This document shows positions 1-8,903 of a stretch of 64,000 nt of DNA, one piece after another. The notes below the pieces were generated by a model, which was not told the origin of the DNA, made no database searches, and saw nothing but the letters and a program-made list of their open reading frames with translations. The stretch's first letter is position 1, and the number at the start of each line of letters is the position of its first letter. The translations under genes and the position numbers were made by a program. This DNA comes from CAZIWX01 sp964543125 (GTDB lineage: Bacteria > Fidelibacterota > UBA8477): assembly GCA_964543125.1 (NCBI GenBank), contig CAZIWX010000001.1, positions 1 to 64,000 of the forward strand, in the 5' to 3' direction.

Positions 1-580
1 TTCATAACACCCCCGGCCTTCGAGCCGTCTTAAGCCTTGAGAATATATATTTTAAGGAACACATTATGTTCAAATCGGGGTGATATATGATTTTTAGATA
101 AAACACCGGCTATTCTCCTTTATTACATAACTACCGGTAAGGTCGTTCCGTTCCACGGCGGTACTGCCATGCGGGCCGGCCTGCGCCCTGTTCCGGCAAG
201 CTAAAGCATATTTTCATCCTTTTGCCCACGTCGGCGCTTACCGCCGGTTCACCCGTATATTTAAATACTTTATCCATCTGTTCCGCTTATCCGTAGCGGC
301 GTAAGTTTACCCGCACTACTTCAGATTGTCAATTCAAAAACCTCTGGAAGGCGCCTGGCAGGCGGCAATCACCAACGCCATTAAAATCAGAAGTGGTAGA
401 CATAATCTTTGCACGAAATATTTTCGAAAATTGAGAATGAACATGGGCATCTTTTCCATCTAACCCCTGTTTTTTCCGGATTATGACCGGCAGAAGTTTA
501 AAATGGCATCAGGTAAACGGCAATAATGATTACTGAATATTTTCGTGTGTACTTAATACGGTGGGGGCTAATAAATAGGG

Positions 581-914
581 TCTGAACGAAAATGTGACAT
601 AAGCCGCCGGCTTGTGAAATTTAACGGTCTCGTAAAAAGACTCTCTCGCAGAGCACGCCCCAGTACACTCCTTCGTCGTTACGGGGCAGGCAGAGTCCGC
701 CCCAAGGTCCTTCGGACGGGGCAGGCAAAATGTTGATTATAAACAAAATAGCACACAAATCAATAAGTGCCTATATTTAATGTGTTTAGGTTGCTTTTTA
801 CCCCTATTAACACACTTTTTACAGGTTCGACAAATTTGATTTAGCTAATCCTTTGTTTCCGCTATCAAACGCAGTCAGATGCTTACGTTACATTTGGCTG
901 TGTTTTCGTTCAGA
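581..914. repeat. Candidate MITE: imperfect terminal inverted repeats
   Basis: The 12-mer TCTGAACGAAAA at 581-592 is found inverted at 903-914. Just inside it, AATGTGACATAAGC (591-604) is matched in inverted form by GCTTACGTTACATT (881-894) with two differences. The right arm carries about ten extra bases between the two matching blocks. The roughly 334-bp interior has no coding potential. This is the layout of a small non-autonomous transposable element. No clear target-site duplication is visible, so the call is tentative. Confidence 0.4.
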
Positions 915-1025
915 CATTAAATAATATTTCGCTCCGGCCTGACTTTTTCCCGGCTAAGGCCGGTGGACAAATAACCACCTTAAGACTATAACGGCTGCAA
1001 TGGCAGGTATGGGCGTTCTCAACTG

Positions 1026-1054
1026 AACAAACGCGCCCCGGATCACCGAGGCGC
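1026..1054 (-). terminator. Terminator downstream of the CMD-like gene
   Basis: On the minus strand there is a nine-base-pair stem, GCGCCTCGG / CCGGGGCGC, with a TGAT loop and one G-U pair (1033-1054), followed by a moderately T-rich stretch. It lies 34 bases after the stop codon of the CMD-like gene and would end the aminotransferase-maeB-CMD transcript. Confidence 0.6.
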
Positions 1055-1088
1055 TGGTAGTGGGTGGGTTTATACGCCTTTTTACGGG

Positions 1089-1433
1089 CTAGTGAACTTC
1101 TTCTGTAAAATCATCCAGTACCATGAGTACATCCGGTAAAATCCGCAAGACCGTGGAGATGCCTACCGAAGGTACGCTGAGAATCATGGCATCCAGAATT
1201 TCGTCCCGGGTGGCGCCCGCCCGCAGGGCTTTGGGCACAATGACCTTGATGGTCTGAGGTGAAGGACTCGTCATTTGCAGCGCTAACATGATCAATTGTT
1301 TGGTTTTTTCATCCAGGTGCTCCCCCAGACTGCCCACCATTTTCATGTAGGACACCATTACTTCCTTGCGATGGGTTAACATGAAGGTCAGGCCATCCGG
1401 TTCCAGGTTTTTAAAATCATAATTTTCGCTCAT
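1089..1433 (-). CDS. Carboxymuconolactone decarboxylase/AhpD-like protein lacking CxxC
   Basis: A 114-residue protein with the all-helical carboxymuconolactone decarboxylase (CMD) fold signature. The helix LDEKTKQLIMLALQ is followed by KALRAGATRDEILDAMI, the segment where AhpD-like proteins carry their hallmark. In redox-active members a CxxC sits between these elements. Here that place reads TSPSPQTIK, with no cysteine anywhere in the protein, so peroxidase or disulfide chemistry is not expected. It lies 27 bases after maeB on the same strand and is probably co-transcribed with it. Substrate and role are unknown; a decarboxylase or binding role linked to C4 acids is only a guess. Confidence 0.75.
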   Translation of the reverse strand: MSENYDFKNLEPDGLTFMLTHRKEVMVSYMKMVGSLGEHLDEKTKQLIMLALQMTSPSPQTIKVIVPKALRAGATRDEILDAMILSVPSVGISTVLRILPDVLMVLDDFTEEVH

Positions 1434-1460
1434 GCCGGAACTCCCTCATTCACCGGACAA

Positions 1461-3722
1461 TTACTTCTTCGCGTCTACTTCCTGGGCATCGATAACCGCC
1501 AAAGCCGTCATATTGGCCACATCGACCACCTCACTGGAACCGATCTGTAAGAGGTGTACCGGTTTTTTCATGCCCACGAGAATCGGTCCGATCGCTTCAG
1601 CGCCACTTAGCCGGTGCACCAGCTTGTAAGCAATATTACCCGATTGCAGATCCGGAAATATCAATACATTGGCGCTTTCCTGCAGCTGGCTGAAAGGATA
1701 ATGCTCTTTGAGTATTTCCGGGACAACCGCGAGGTCGGCATTCATTTCGCCATCCACCATTCTATCCGGCGCTTTTTCGTGCAGAATTTCCACGGCGCGG
1801 CGCACTTTCTCCGTCTCCGGGTTGGAGACGCTGCCGAAGTTGGAATAACTCAGCATAGCCACCCTGGGATTCATGTGGAAGCGCTTGGCGGTTGCGGCCG
1901 CCATCATGGCAATTTCAGCCAGAATTTCCGGTGTGGTTTCGATATTCACCGTCACATCGGCAAAAATCTTCATCGAGTTTTTAAAAATAAGCAGAAACAG
2001 ACCGGCCACATGTTTCACACCGGGGGCTGTCTTGATAATTTGCAGCGCCGGTCGAATCGTTTCCGGGTACTGTTGTGAAATTCCCGAGACCAGCCCGTCC
2101 GCGTCTCCGGTCTCCACCATAATCGAACCGAAGTAGCTTCCCCGCTGGGCCAGCCGGTTGGCTTGGGCCAGGGTTACACCCTTGCGTTTGCGCAGATCAT
2201 ACAAACGGGTGGCATACGCTTCCAGCTTCCCGCAGGTCAGGGGGTTTAATATCTCCACCCCCGCCAGATCAACGCCCAGGGTAGCGGCTTTTTCCCGAAT
2301 AATCTCCTCCCGTCCCAGTAGGATCGGTGTGGCAATTCCTTCCTGAACCACAAGGTGGCTGGCGCGGATGATCCGGTCGTTTTCGCCTTCCGGATAGACA
2401 ATACGTTTGGGATTTTTCTTGGCCCGGTTGTAGATCAGGCGCATGAATTCGCGGCTTTTCCCCAGACGGCCTTCCAGCTCCTCACGGTACTTGTTCAGAT
2501 CAATCGTTTTCTGAGCAACACCGGTTTCCATGGCCGCTCGGGCTACCGCGGAGGCTTCCCAGATCAACACGCGCGGATCAAACGGCTTGGGGATCAAATA
2601 ATCCCGGCCGAATTCCAACCGCTCAACACCATAGGCCCGGGCGACTTCATCGGGAACATCCTCTTTGGCCAGATCGGCCAGCGCCAGGGTGGCGGCGACC
2701 TTCATCTCTTCATTAATAGCGGTTGCCTGAACATCCAGGGCGCCCCGGAAAATGAACGGAAAACCCAGAACATTGTTGATTTGATTGGGAAAATCCGAGC
2801 GCCCGGTACCCATCAGGATATCCGGACGGGCGGCTTTGGCTTCCGTATAGGTTATTTCCGGGTCCGGATTCGCCAAAGCGAATACAATCGGGTCGGTAGC
2901 CATGGCAATAATATCGGTATGATCAATAATATTGGGGCCGGAAAGGCCAATAAAGACATCGGCGCCGTGCATAGCCTCATGGATGTTCCGCAAGCTGGTT
3001 TCGGCAGCGAACCGTTCCTTGAATTCATTCATGCCTTCCTTCCGGCCTTTGTAGATCACGCCCTTGGAATCACACATGATGATGTTATCCCGCTTTGCAC
3101 CGAGATTAATATAGTGTTCGCAACACGAAATTGCCGCGGCGCCCGCGCCGGAGACCACAAATTTCATCTCAGACAGTTTTTTACCAACCAACTGGATGGC
3201 ATTGATCAACGCGGCGCCCGATATAATGGCGGTACCATGCTGATCGTCATGAAACACGGGGATGTTCATCTCGGCCCGAAGCCGTTTCTCGATGTAAAAG
3301 CATTCCGGTGCTTTGATGTCTTCCAGGTTGATCCCCCCGAAGGTCGGTTCCAGGAGTTTCACCGCCGCGATAAATTTTTCCGCGTCCTGGGTATCCATTT
3401 CGATATCAAACACATCAATATCGGCAAACCGCTTGAAAAGCACCCCCTTGCCTTCCATGACCGGTTTACCGGCCAGCGCACCAATATTGCCCAGTCCCAG
3501 CACGGCGGTTCCATTTGAGATAACCGCCACCAGATTCCCTTTGGCGGTATATTCATTTACGAGAGCCGGATTTTTCTTGATCTCCAGGCATGGAATCGCC
3601 ACGCCGGGAGTATAAGCCAGACCGAGGTCTCTTTGGGTGGAACAGGGTTTGGTCGCCGTAACCTCAATTTTTCCTTTGCGCCCCCGGCTATGATACTCCA
3701 GTGCATCTTTCTTACTGATCAT
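1461..3722 (-). CDS. maeB: NADP-dependent malic enzyme (MaeB type) with phosphotransacetylase-like domain
   Basis: This 753-residue protein has the architecture and length of MaeB (about 760 residues). The N-terminal malic domain includes [11 protein letters not shown]. It is followed by an NAD(P)-binding domain with [22 protein letters not shown] and [10 protein letters not shown]. From about residue 425 to the end comes a phosphotransacetylase-like (PTA_PTB) domain with [12 protein letters not shown] and DADGLVSG. It decarboxylates malate oxidatively to pyruvate and CO2 in the cytoplasm, making NADPH. The PTA-like part is usually regulatory (acetyl-CoA sensing). An AAGGAGATT ribosome site precedes the ATG. 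It sits 62 bases after an aminotransferase gene. Its product pyruvate would feed the PFOR encoded further along the window. Confidence 0.93.
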   Translation of the reverse strand: MISKKDALEYHSRGRKGKIEVTATKPCSTQRDLGLAYTPGVAIPCLEIKKNPALVNEYTAKGNLVAVISNGTAVLGLGNIGALAGKPVMEGKGVLFKRFADIDVFDIEMDTQDAEKFIAAVKLLEPTFGGINLEDIKAPECFYIEKRLRAEMNIPVFHDDQHGTAIISGAALINAIQLVGKKLSEMKFVVSGAGAAAISCCEHYINLGAKRDNIIMCDSKGVIYKGRKEGMNEFKERFAAETSLRNIHEAMHGADVFIGLSGPNIIDHTDIIAMATDPIVFALANPDPEITYTEAKAARPDILMGTGRSDFPNQINNVLGFPFIFRGALDVQATAINEEMKVAATLALADLAKEDVPDEVARAYGVERLEFGRDYLIPKPFDPRVLIWEASAVARAAMETGVAQKTIDLNKYREELEGRLGKSREFMRLIYNRAKKNPKRIVYPEGENDRIIRASHLVVQEGIATPILLGREEIIREKAATLGVDLAGVEILNPLTCGKLEAYATRLYDLRKRKGVTLAQANRLAQRGSYFGSIMVETGDADGLVSGISQQYPETIRPALQIIKTAPGVKHVAGLFLLIFKNSMKIFADVTVNIETTPEILAEIAMMAAATAKRFHMNPRVAMLSYSNFGSVSNPETEKVRRAVEILHEKAPDRMVDGEMNADLAVVPEILKEHYPFSQLQESANVLIFPDLQSGNIAYKLVHRLSGAEAIGPILVGMKKPVHLLQIGSSEVVDVANMTALAVIDAQEVDAKK

Positions 3723-3784
3723 TTTACCAATCTCCTTAGTCAGAGCCGATCGCGGATCTGGCGCTATGGTTAAGCTTTCAAATT

Positions 3785-4981
3785 TTATGATTCCCAGAAG
3801 GCTTTGAGCTTACTTAAGCCGGCTTCGATTTGTTCAACATTGATTCCGGAATAGGCAAAGCGTACAAAGACTTTATCCTCGCCTAACAACGGTCGTCCAA
3901 AATGCTCCCGGGAACAGAATGAGACCCCTGTTTTTTCCAGGGCCTCCTTTCGGAAAGTGGCCGAATCGGTGTAGCTTTTCCGCTTAAAAATTTCCGTAAT
4001 ATCCGGGAACAGGTAAAAGGTGGTATTGGGTTTGGAGACCTTGACACCCTCGATCGCCTGTAACGCACGCACCAGTGCATCACGGCGGCGTTGTAGTTCA
4101 GCCAGAATCGCCTGCTGGGGCTCTTCCGGCCCGGAAAGTGCTGCAATACCGGCATATTGGACAAAATGGTTGGAGCAGGATTCGTAGTTCGTGTTGAATT
4201 TCGAAATAGCGCCAACCAATTCCGCCGGACCGACGGCAGCACCGAGACGCCAGCCGGTCATGGCGAATTTTTTAGAAAACGTGTAGAGAATGACCGTGCG
4301 TTCCCGCATTCCGGGTAGCGAGACGATACTTTTACCTTGTCCGCCATAACGAATTTCAAAATAGGCTTCATCGGACAGAACCCAGAGATCGTATTTCAAA
4401 GCCAGGTCAGCGATGTACTGCATTTCTTCAGCAGTAGATTCGGCGCCGATGGGATTCTGATAGTTATTGTAAATAATTGCGACCGTTTTATTGGAAATCC
4501 GGCGTTCAATGTCGCCCCGCTTGATGGCAAACCCGCCGGCGGTGGGTTTAAAGCCATAGGGCAGGGCCGCACCACCCAGAAATTCAATCTGGGATTCATA
4601 AATGGGATAGCCCGGGTTGGGATACAGTACCTGATCGCCCTCCGAGAGGATGACGCCTAAAAACTTACTGATGACCGGTTTACCGCCGGGCTGGACCGAT
4701 ACATTGTCCGCGCTGAAATTGACACCCCGGGCCCGGCCCACATCGTCCGCCAGCAATTCACGCAGCGGCATGATGCCCGGCCCCGGCGCGTATCCGGTTT
4801 TCCCATTTTTAATAGCGGCCATGGCTCCGTCCACGATGTACCGGGGAGTTGGGATATTCATGTCGCCGAGATGAAACGGGTAAACCGTGTGGCCTTTCGC
4901 GGCCCAGGCCGCTGCGTCGGCGCCCACCGCAAATGCCGTTTCCGTTCCCAGTCGGCCAAACCGTTTTGAAAAATTTCGCAT
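3785..4981 (-). CDS. PLP-dependent class I/II aminotransferase
   Basis: A 398-residue fold-type I aminotransferase. Visible features are NNYQNPIG around residue 172, SDEAY near 204-208, the PLP-binding lysine in YTFSKKFAMTGWRLG at K237, and the matching Arg at 245. It transfers amino groups between amino acids and 2-oxo acids in the cytoplasm. The family includes aspartate, alanine and LL-diaminopimelate aminotransferases, and specificity cannot be read from sequence alone. The ATG at 4981 is chosen over an in-frame codon at 5023 because GGAGGTG lies four bases upstream and homology begins here. Being next to malic enzyme, a role linking glutamate/aspartate and C4 acids is plausible but inferred. 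Confidence 0.85.
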   Translation of the reverse strand: MRNFSKRFGRLGTETAFAVGADAAAWAAKGHTVYPFHLGDMNIPTPRYIVDGAMAAIKNGKTGYAPGPGIMPLRELLADDVGRARGVNFSADNVSVQPGGKPVISKFLGVILSEGDQVLYPNPGYPIYESQIEFLGGAALPYGFKPTAGGFAIKRGDIERRISNKTVAIIYNNYQNPIGAESTAEEMQYIADLALKYDLWVLSDEAYFEIRYGGQGKSIVSLPGMRERTVILYTFSKKFAMTGWRLGAAVGPAELVGAISKFNTNYESCSNHFVQYAGIAALSGPEEPQQAILAELQRRRDALVRALQAIEGVKVSKPNTTFYLFPDITEIFKRKSYTDSATFRKEALEKTGVSFCSREHFGRPLLGEDKVFVRFAYSGINVEQIEAGLSKLKAFWES

Positions 4982-4985
4982 GCTA

Positions 4986-4992
4986 CACCTCC
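4986..4992 (-). promoter_or_regulatory. Ribosome binding site deciding the aminotransferase start
   Basis: GGAGGTG on the minus strand, four bases before the ATG at 4981. It is a near-perfect Shine-Dalgarno sequence and rules against the longer reading starting at 5023. Confidence 0.7.
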
Positions 4993-5309
4993 GTTTTTGC
5001 GGCGCCAATCGATACTCTTCCATTTATCACGCTAATCTCCTGCGGTACCGGTCCAAATGCGCCTAAAAAAAGTAGTGCTTCTATTAATTTAGTCATGATT
5101 TTTACAAGCTTACAGCCCGGCAAACTCTGGTTGTTGATTTGTCTCCCCCTCGGGTGGTTAAAACACAAATAATATGCCAAGGGTTATTCCACGCGTCAGG
5201 CCGGTGTAGGTTGATGTTTGTTTTAAGCCATTCATATCGGGTCGTCAATATTAAAATTTTAACTGGTGAAAACATTTACATTTTCAAACAATCTTCCAAG
5301 CCAAACCAA
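4993..5309. other. Intergenic region upstream of the aminotransferase-maeB operon
   Basis: About 320 bases without a convincing gene. It must hold the promoter of the minus-strand aminotransferase operon, but no -35/-10 pair stood out. Short open frames here have no family features. Confidence 0.4.
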
Positions 5310-5331
5310 ACGGGGTGGCTACCCACCCCGT
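5310..5331 (-). terminator. Rho-independent-type terminator after transketolase
   Basis: A perfect nine-base stem, ACGGGGTGG / CCACCCCGT, with a four-base loop, 25 bases after the transketolase-like stop codon on the minus strand. The following stretch is only moderately T-rich (TTTGGTTTGG). Confidence 0.7.
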
Positions 5332-5355
5332 TATGATTAACCCGTTATTCCCGGA

Positions 5356-7683
5356 TCAGCTCAAAGCATCATCCAGTGAAGCCCGCAATCGATTCAGGCG
5401 TTGATCCCGCTCCGCCGCAAAGCGCTGGATGCCCTTGAAAATCCAACCCGGGGAGATATGAGCTTCTTCGCAGACTTCATCCAGCGAACCACCCGTCCGC
5501 CAACGATTATCCCAATCGGATGAAATCGCATATTCCTCCGCAATTTTGTGTGCCAGCCAATCATGCATGGTGCGCCGGGCGCCGTTGGTGATCACCGTGG
5601 AATCGGCCCAGTCACTTTCCGCCGCGATACGCCGCCGGTAAACTTCCGGCTGCCGTGCGAAAAGCTCCGGACTGACGGCGGCTACCAACTTTACATTCAA
5701 ACCGGATTCATTCAGCCGGGGTAAGAGCTTGATGACATTAGCCGTGGTGCTGGTACCTTGAACAAACAGGCAACCCATTTTGGGCTGGCCCGGTTTGTAA
5801 TCCCGGATCAGATAAGCACCCTTGGCGGCTTCCAGGTAGGAATCGATTCCCAGGGCTTCGCGGTTTGGTATTTCTACCGGTGGCCGGGTAAGATGCAGGG
5901 CAATGATGGGAACCTCCGTAGCCATGGCAGCCCCCAACAGGGGCGCAACTTCATTGTGCTCCCAGGGATAAAGGTTAATTATCCGTCCTTCCGGGAACAG
6001 TTGTGTAACAGCGGGAGCAAAGATACCAAAATGGGTCCGCGAATCTTCAGCGGTTTCGGGGCCGGAATGGCCGGCTACCCAAATCACCTTCCCCACTTTG
6101 ATTTCAGAATCCTGGGCGACCTGGCTGAACAGGCGCAGCAGACCGTACTTCAAATATGAAAATGAGCCGTAGGTTGACGCGGCGGCGTAATACCCGTTGA
6201 ATTCTTCAAACGGTTTAGCGCTCAGATTGACCGCGGCAATACCGGCGCAAATCCCGGCATTGGCAAATTCGGTGATTCCCTGGGGCAAAAGGCAACCTTT
6301 CCGATTGTGAACCCGGTCGTAGAATCCCAATCCGGGAAAATCGCCGGATGCCTTTGCGAAACCCGAAATATTGGTGGAATCAGCCAGATCGGCCGACATG
6401 GCGATCACCAACGGGCGGCCGTATTTTTGGTAAGTGTAAGCATTCAACCAGGCGCCAAACTTAGCGAGACCCGCCCGATTCGGCGCTTTGTCCCCCGGCT
6501 TCGCAAATATTTCAACCGGATAATTTTTATAATCCGTGACGACCGGATCTTTGAAGGGATTGTCCTTGAAATTGAAGTAGGTGCTGGTCTTTTCCCGGGG
6601 CACCGATTCGCCAATTTCAACCAGGGTATCGGCTACATAATCCAGTAGCTTGGAATCCTCGAAAAGCGAAAATACTTTTCGATAATGATCAGCGGTTTGC
6701 TCTCGGCGAGCCTCGGCTTGCGCCGGACCAGCTTCACCGAAACCATCAAAAGTGATACCGTATTTATCCATGAATGGCTGTTTGGTTTTCCAAAACAATT
6801 CACTGTTGAACTTATGCGGCGTTCCATGCGATTTGTTATCGTAAACCTCATATCCGCGGCCTTTGCGGGTTTTGAACCAGGCAACATTAGGCCGTTGCTC
6901 CGGATTTTGGGTGGTCATCATCTCCACCAGCGCCCCGGTCACATCCGGCCAGTCCATGCCGTTTTCCGCTCCGAATACACGAAATCCATGAGAACCGAAC
7001 CAATCCCGGGGCGTGCCGTAAACCACGGAGCTGAACGGGCGATTGTCGATTCCAAAGTCATTCCAGTCCAGCAGGTAATACAAATTATTCAGGCCCAGGC
7101 CCCAGGCCGAATTCATGGTCTCATGAATAGCGCCGGCCGTTGCACCGCCTTCACCTTCGACCGCGAAAACTTTGACATCATCCAGACCAGCCAACTTGAG
7201 GGCGGTTGCCTCGCCGGCCGCCGCCGGAGAACCATGGCCGGACGGCCCGGTATTAAACTTTATGAACAGGGTTTTGCCGGACATCTCGGCATGGCCCGGC
7301 AAACCACCATTATGACGCAGCGTGAGCAGGTCTTCCCAAAAAACCGCTTCACCCGGGATTTGGTAATCGGTATCGCCGGTAGCTTCAAATTTCCGCCGCA
7401 ACGCTTCGTTAAATACCGCCAATGTAGCATAGACCAGCGGAATGGTGTGTCCGGCTACCAGCACAAACCGATCAGCAAAACGCTTCTCCGGATGCCGGAT
7501 ATCCCAGCGCATAGCGCCCGAAAGCATCGTTGCCACGAGCATGTGAACCTTGGAGCGAGATCCGCCGGGATGACCACTCTGCCTTAAATTCAACATGAGA
7601 TCAATGGATTGATCAACCATATCCTTGATTTTTTCCCAGTGGTGAAAATTTTTCTCCAACCGGGTGATATTCAGCTCGGTCAT
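5356..7683 (-). CDS. Transketolase-family ThDP enzyme, long form (775 aa)
   Basis: The full three-part transketolase layout is visible: SGHPGGS at residues 36-42, VAGH at 76-79, LPGHAE at 128-133, TGPSGHGSP at 145-153, and a thiamine-diphosphate/metal motif VEGEGG...DWND at 175-209. The middle domain includes VIAMSADLADSTN, and a C-terminal domain follows. Transketolases move two-carbon ketol units in the pentose phosphate pathway. Two things are unusual. The length is about 100 residues above classical transketolases, and the GDG motif reads GEG. Phosphoketolase signatures were looked for and are not seen. The substrate could therefore differ from the classical one. The gene appears to be transcribed alone, with a terminator after it. 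Confidence 0.82.
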   Translation of the reverse strand: MTELNITRLEKNFHHWEKIKDMVDQSIDLMLNLRQSGHPGGSRSKVHMLVATMLSGAMRWDIRHPEKRFADRFVLVAGHTIPLVYATLAVFNEALRRKFEATGDTDYQIPGEAVFWEDLLTLRHNGGLPGHAEMSGKTLFIKFNTGPSGHGSPAAAGEATALKLAGLDDVKVFAVEGEGGATAGAIHETMNSAWGLGLNNLYYLLDWNDFGIDNRPFSSVVYGTPRDWFGSHGFRVFGAENGMDWPDVTGALVEMMTTQNPEQRPNVAWFKTRKGRGYEVYDNKSHGTPHKFNSELFWKTKQPFMDKYGITFDGFGEAGPAQAEARREQTADHYRKVFSLFEDSKLLDYVADTLVEIGESVPREKTSTYFNFKDNPFKDPVVTDYKNYPVEIFAKPGDKAPNRAGLAKFGAWLNAYTYQKYGRPLVIAMSADLADSTNISGFAKASGDFPGLGFYDRVHNRKGCLLPQGITEFANAGICAGIAAVNLSAKPFEEFNGYYAAASTYGSFSYLKYGLLRLFSQVAQDSEIKVGKVIWVAGHSGPETAEDSRTHFGIFAPAVTQLFPEGRIINLYPWEHNEVAPLLGAAMATEVPIIALHLTRPPVEIPNREALGIDSYLEAAKGAYLIRDYKPGQPKMGCLFVQGTSTTANVIKLLPRLNESGLNVKLVAAVSPELFARQPEVYRRRIAAESDWADSTVITNGARRTMHDWLAHKIAEEYAISSDWDNRWRTGGSLDEVCEEAHISPGWIFKGIQRFAAERDQRLNRLRASLDDALS

Positions 7684-7899
7684 CCTAAGTCCTAACTCTC
7701 GTTCTATTTAAATTTTGGTTGAGTAAATCAATAATTATAGCGGCTGAGATCGAATCATTTTTTTTCAATGCGTCCTGACTCCAATGTGGTTCATTATCAT
7801 GCATCCGGCTAAGCTAATCATTTTTTTATTCAGCGTCCACCCCCGGTAACCTCTCGTCCCACTCGTTCATTCAGCCTGGCCCTATCAGGTCACTCAAGT

Positions 7900-8310
7900 C
7901 TATCGATAATCAATCAGGGATGCCAGCGTCTTTCGACTCAAGACGGCGAACATGGCATTCTGAGCTTCCGACCAGACCGAATGCATACCACAGGTTTCGA
8001 TATATTCGCAAGAAGTATCACGACCGAGGCAGCTATTCAAGGCAATCGGCCCTTCCAATGCTTCCACGACTTCTAAAAGCGAAATCTCATTCGGATTCCG
8101 GCCCAATTTTACACCCCCGGCCACCCCCCGAATTGAAACCACGATTTGTTTCTGGATCAGCGGTTTGAGTAATTTACGCAGATATGGCTCGGGAATATGA
8201 CGTGCTTGAGAAATGTCGGCGATGCTGATCTTTGAGTCACGTCCGTGGTTAACGAGATATCCCATTGCACGAATTCCATATTCGCCTGCTTTGGTTACTT
8301 GGATCATCAT
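7900..8310 (-). CDS. Rrf2-family Fe-S transcriptional regulator (IscR-like)
   Basis: A 136-residue protein with an N-terminal winged helix (VTKAGEYGIRAMGYL, PEPYLRKLLKPLIQ, RGVAGGVKLGR) as in IscR, NsrR and RsrR. Three cysteines at C94, C101 and C107 plus H110 closely match the IscR cluster ligands (C92, C98, C104, H107), with one extra residue between the first two. An iron-sulfur cluster sensing oxidants, NO or iron status is therefore likely. It is on the same strand as, and 216 bases upstream of, the transketolase gene. Targets cannot be told from the sequence; autoregulation or control of the transketolase is possible. Confidence 0.88.
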   Translation of the reverse strand: MMIQVTKAGEYGIRAMGYLVNHGRDSKISIADISQARHIPEPYLRKLLKPLIQKQIVVSIRGVAGGVKLGRNPNEISLLEVVEALEGPIALNSCLGRDTSCEYIETCGMHSVWSEAQNAMFAVLSRKTLASLIDYR

Positions 8311-8469
8311 TTACCTCTTTTTAAGATGGCATTTTCGGCGATTTGGCAGGCCTCCGGATTGATTCCCCCCATATCCCGGCACTGCTTTTAGAGTGTTTGA
8401 CGCGCAACCCTGACACTTATTATTCATGAGAAGTTTCGTCTTATTATGGAGAAATTCAGATTTCCCCAA

Positions 8470-8721
8470 TTATGTGTTCGGTTTATTCGTTTTACTCGTT
8501 TGCAGAGGATGCTCACCGGGGGCCGCGTTTCGAACAACCAGGTTAATACCGCCCAACGTGGCCACCAACCCGATAAATAAAAACAATAACTCCCACAGGG
8601 AAGTCGAGTACTGAAAGATGCTCAGCCAGGCGTGTGTCAAGGCAATAATACCGATAACGATCAAACCGTAACCAATTTTTCGAAATTCAGATTTGGGGGC
8701 GGTTGGAAGGGTTTTGTTCAT
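8470..8721 (-). CDS. Small two-TM membrane protein, unknown function
   Basis: An 83-residue protein with two hydrophobic segments, IGYGLIVIGIIALTHAWLSI and LWELLFLFIGLVATLGGI, so both ends probably face the cytoplasm. No family recognised. The ribosome site is weak. It lies between the Rrf2 gene and the M1 peptidase gene, with no functional link evident. Confidence 0.5.
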   Translation of the reverse strand: MNKTLPTAPKSEFRKIGYGLIVIGIIALTHAWLSIFQYSTSLWELLFLFIGLVATLGGINLVVRNAAPGEHPLQTSKTNKPNT

Positions 8722-8850
8722 ATCGTTCAGTATTATTTCCAGGCTTCAGATATTGCTTCGAATATTTATGTCAGGTGGTAAACGGCAAATAATCTGCCAA
8801 TTCTTTAACCGGCAAATTTATTAAGCCGCATTTTCCTGAATTACAGGCAA

Positions 8851-8881
8851 AAAAAGCCCCCGCCTCATTGTGCGGCTTTAA
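8851..8881 (-). terminator. Terminator after M1 peptidase gene
   Basis: On the minus strand a stem formed by AAAGCC and GGCTTT, with an inner GC pairing, is followed by seven T residues. It starts about 23 bases after the peptidase stop codon. Confidence 0.75.
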
Positions 8882-8903
8882 AACCAGCTGTCTATAATTC
8901 CGT

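Larger units (their letters stand above)
1..1088. other. Gene-free region with MITE-like segment
   Basis: No reading frame here looks like a protein. The stretch holds the inverted-repeat segment at 581-914 and, near its right edge, the terminator of the minus-strand genes beyond it. The rest is unremarkable intergenic sequence with several short GC-rich hairpins. No tRNA or rRNA was recognised. Confidence 0.6.

Noticed and set aside
5356..7683. Phosphoketolase
   Set aside because: General ThDP layout fits, but phosphoketolase signature motifs were not seen. Transketolase-type motifs were.
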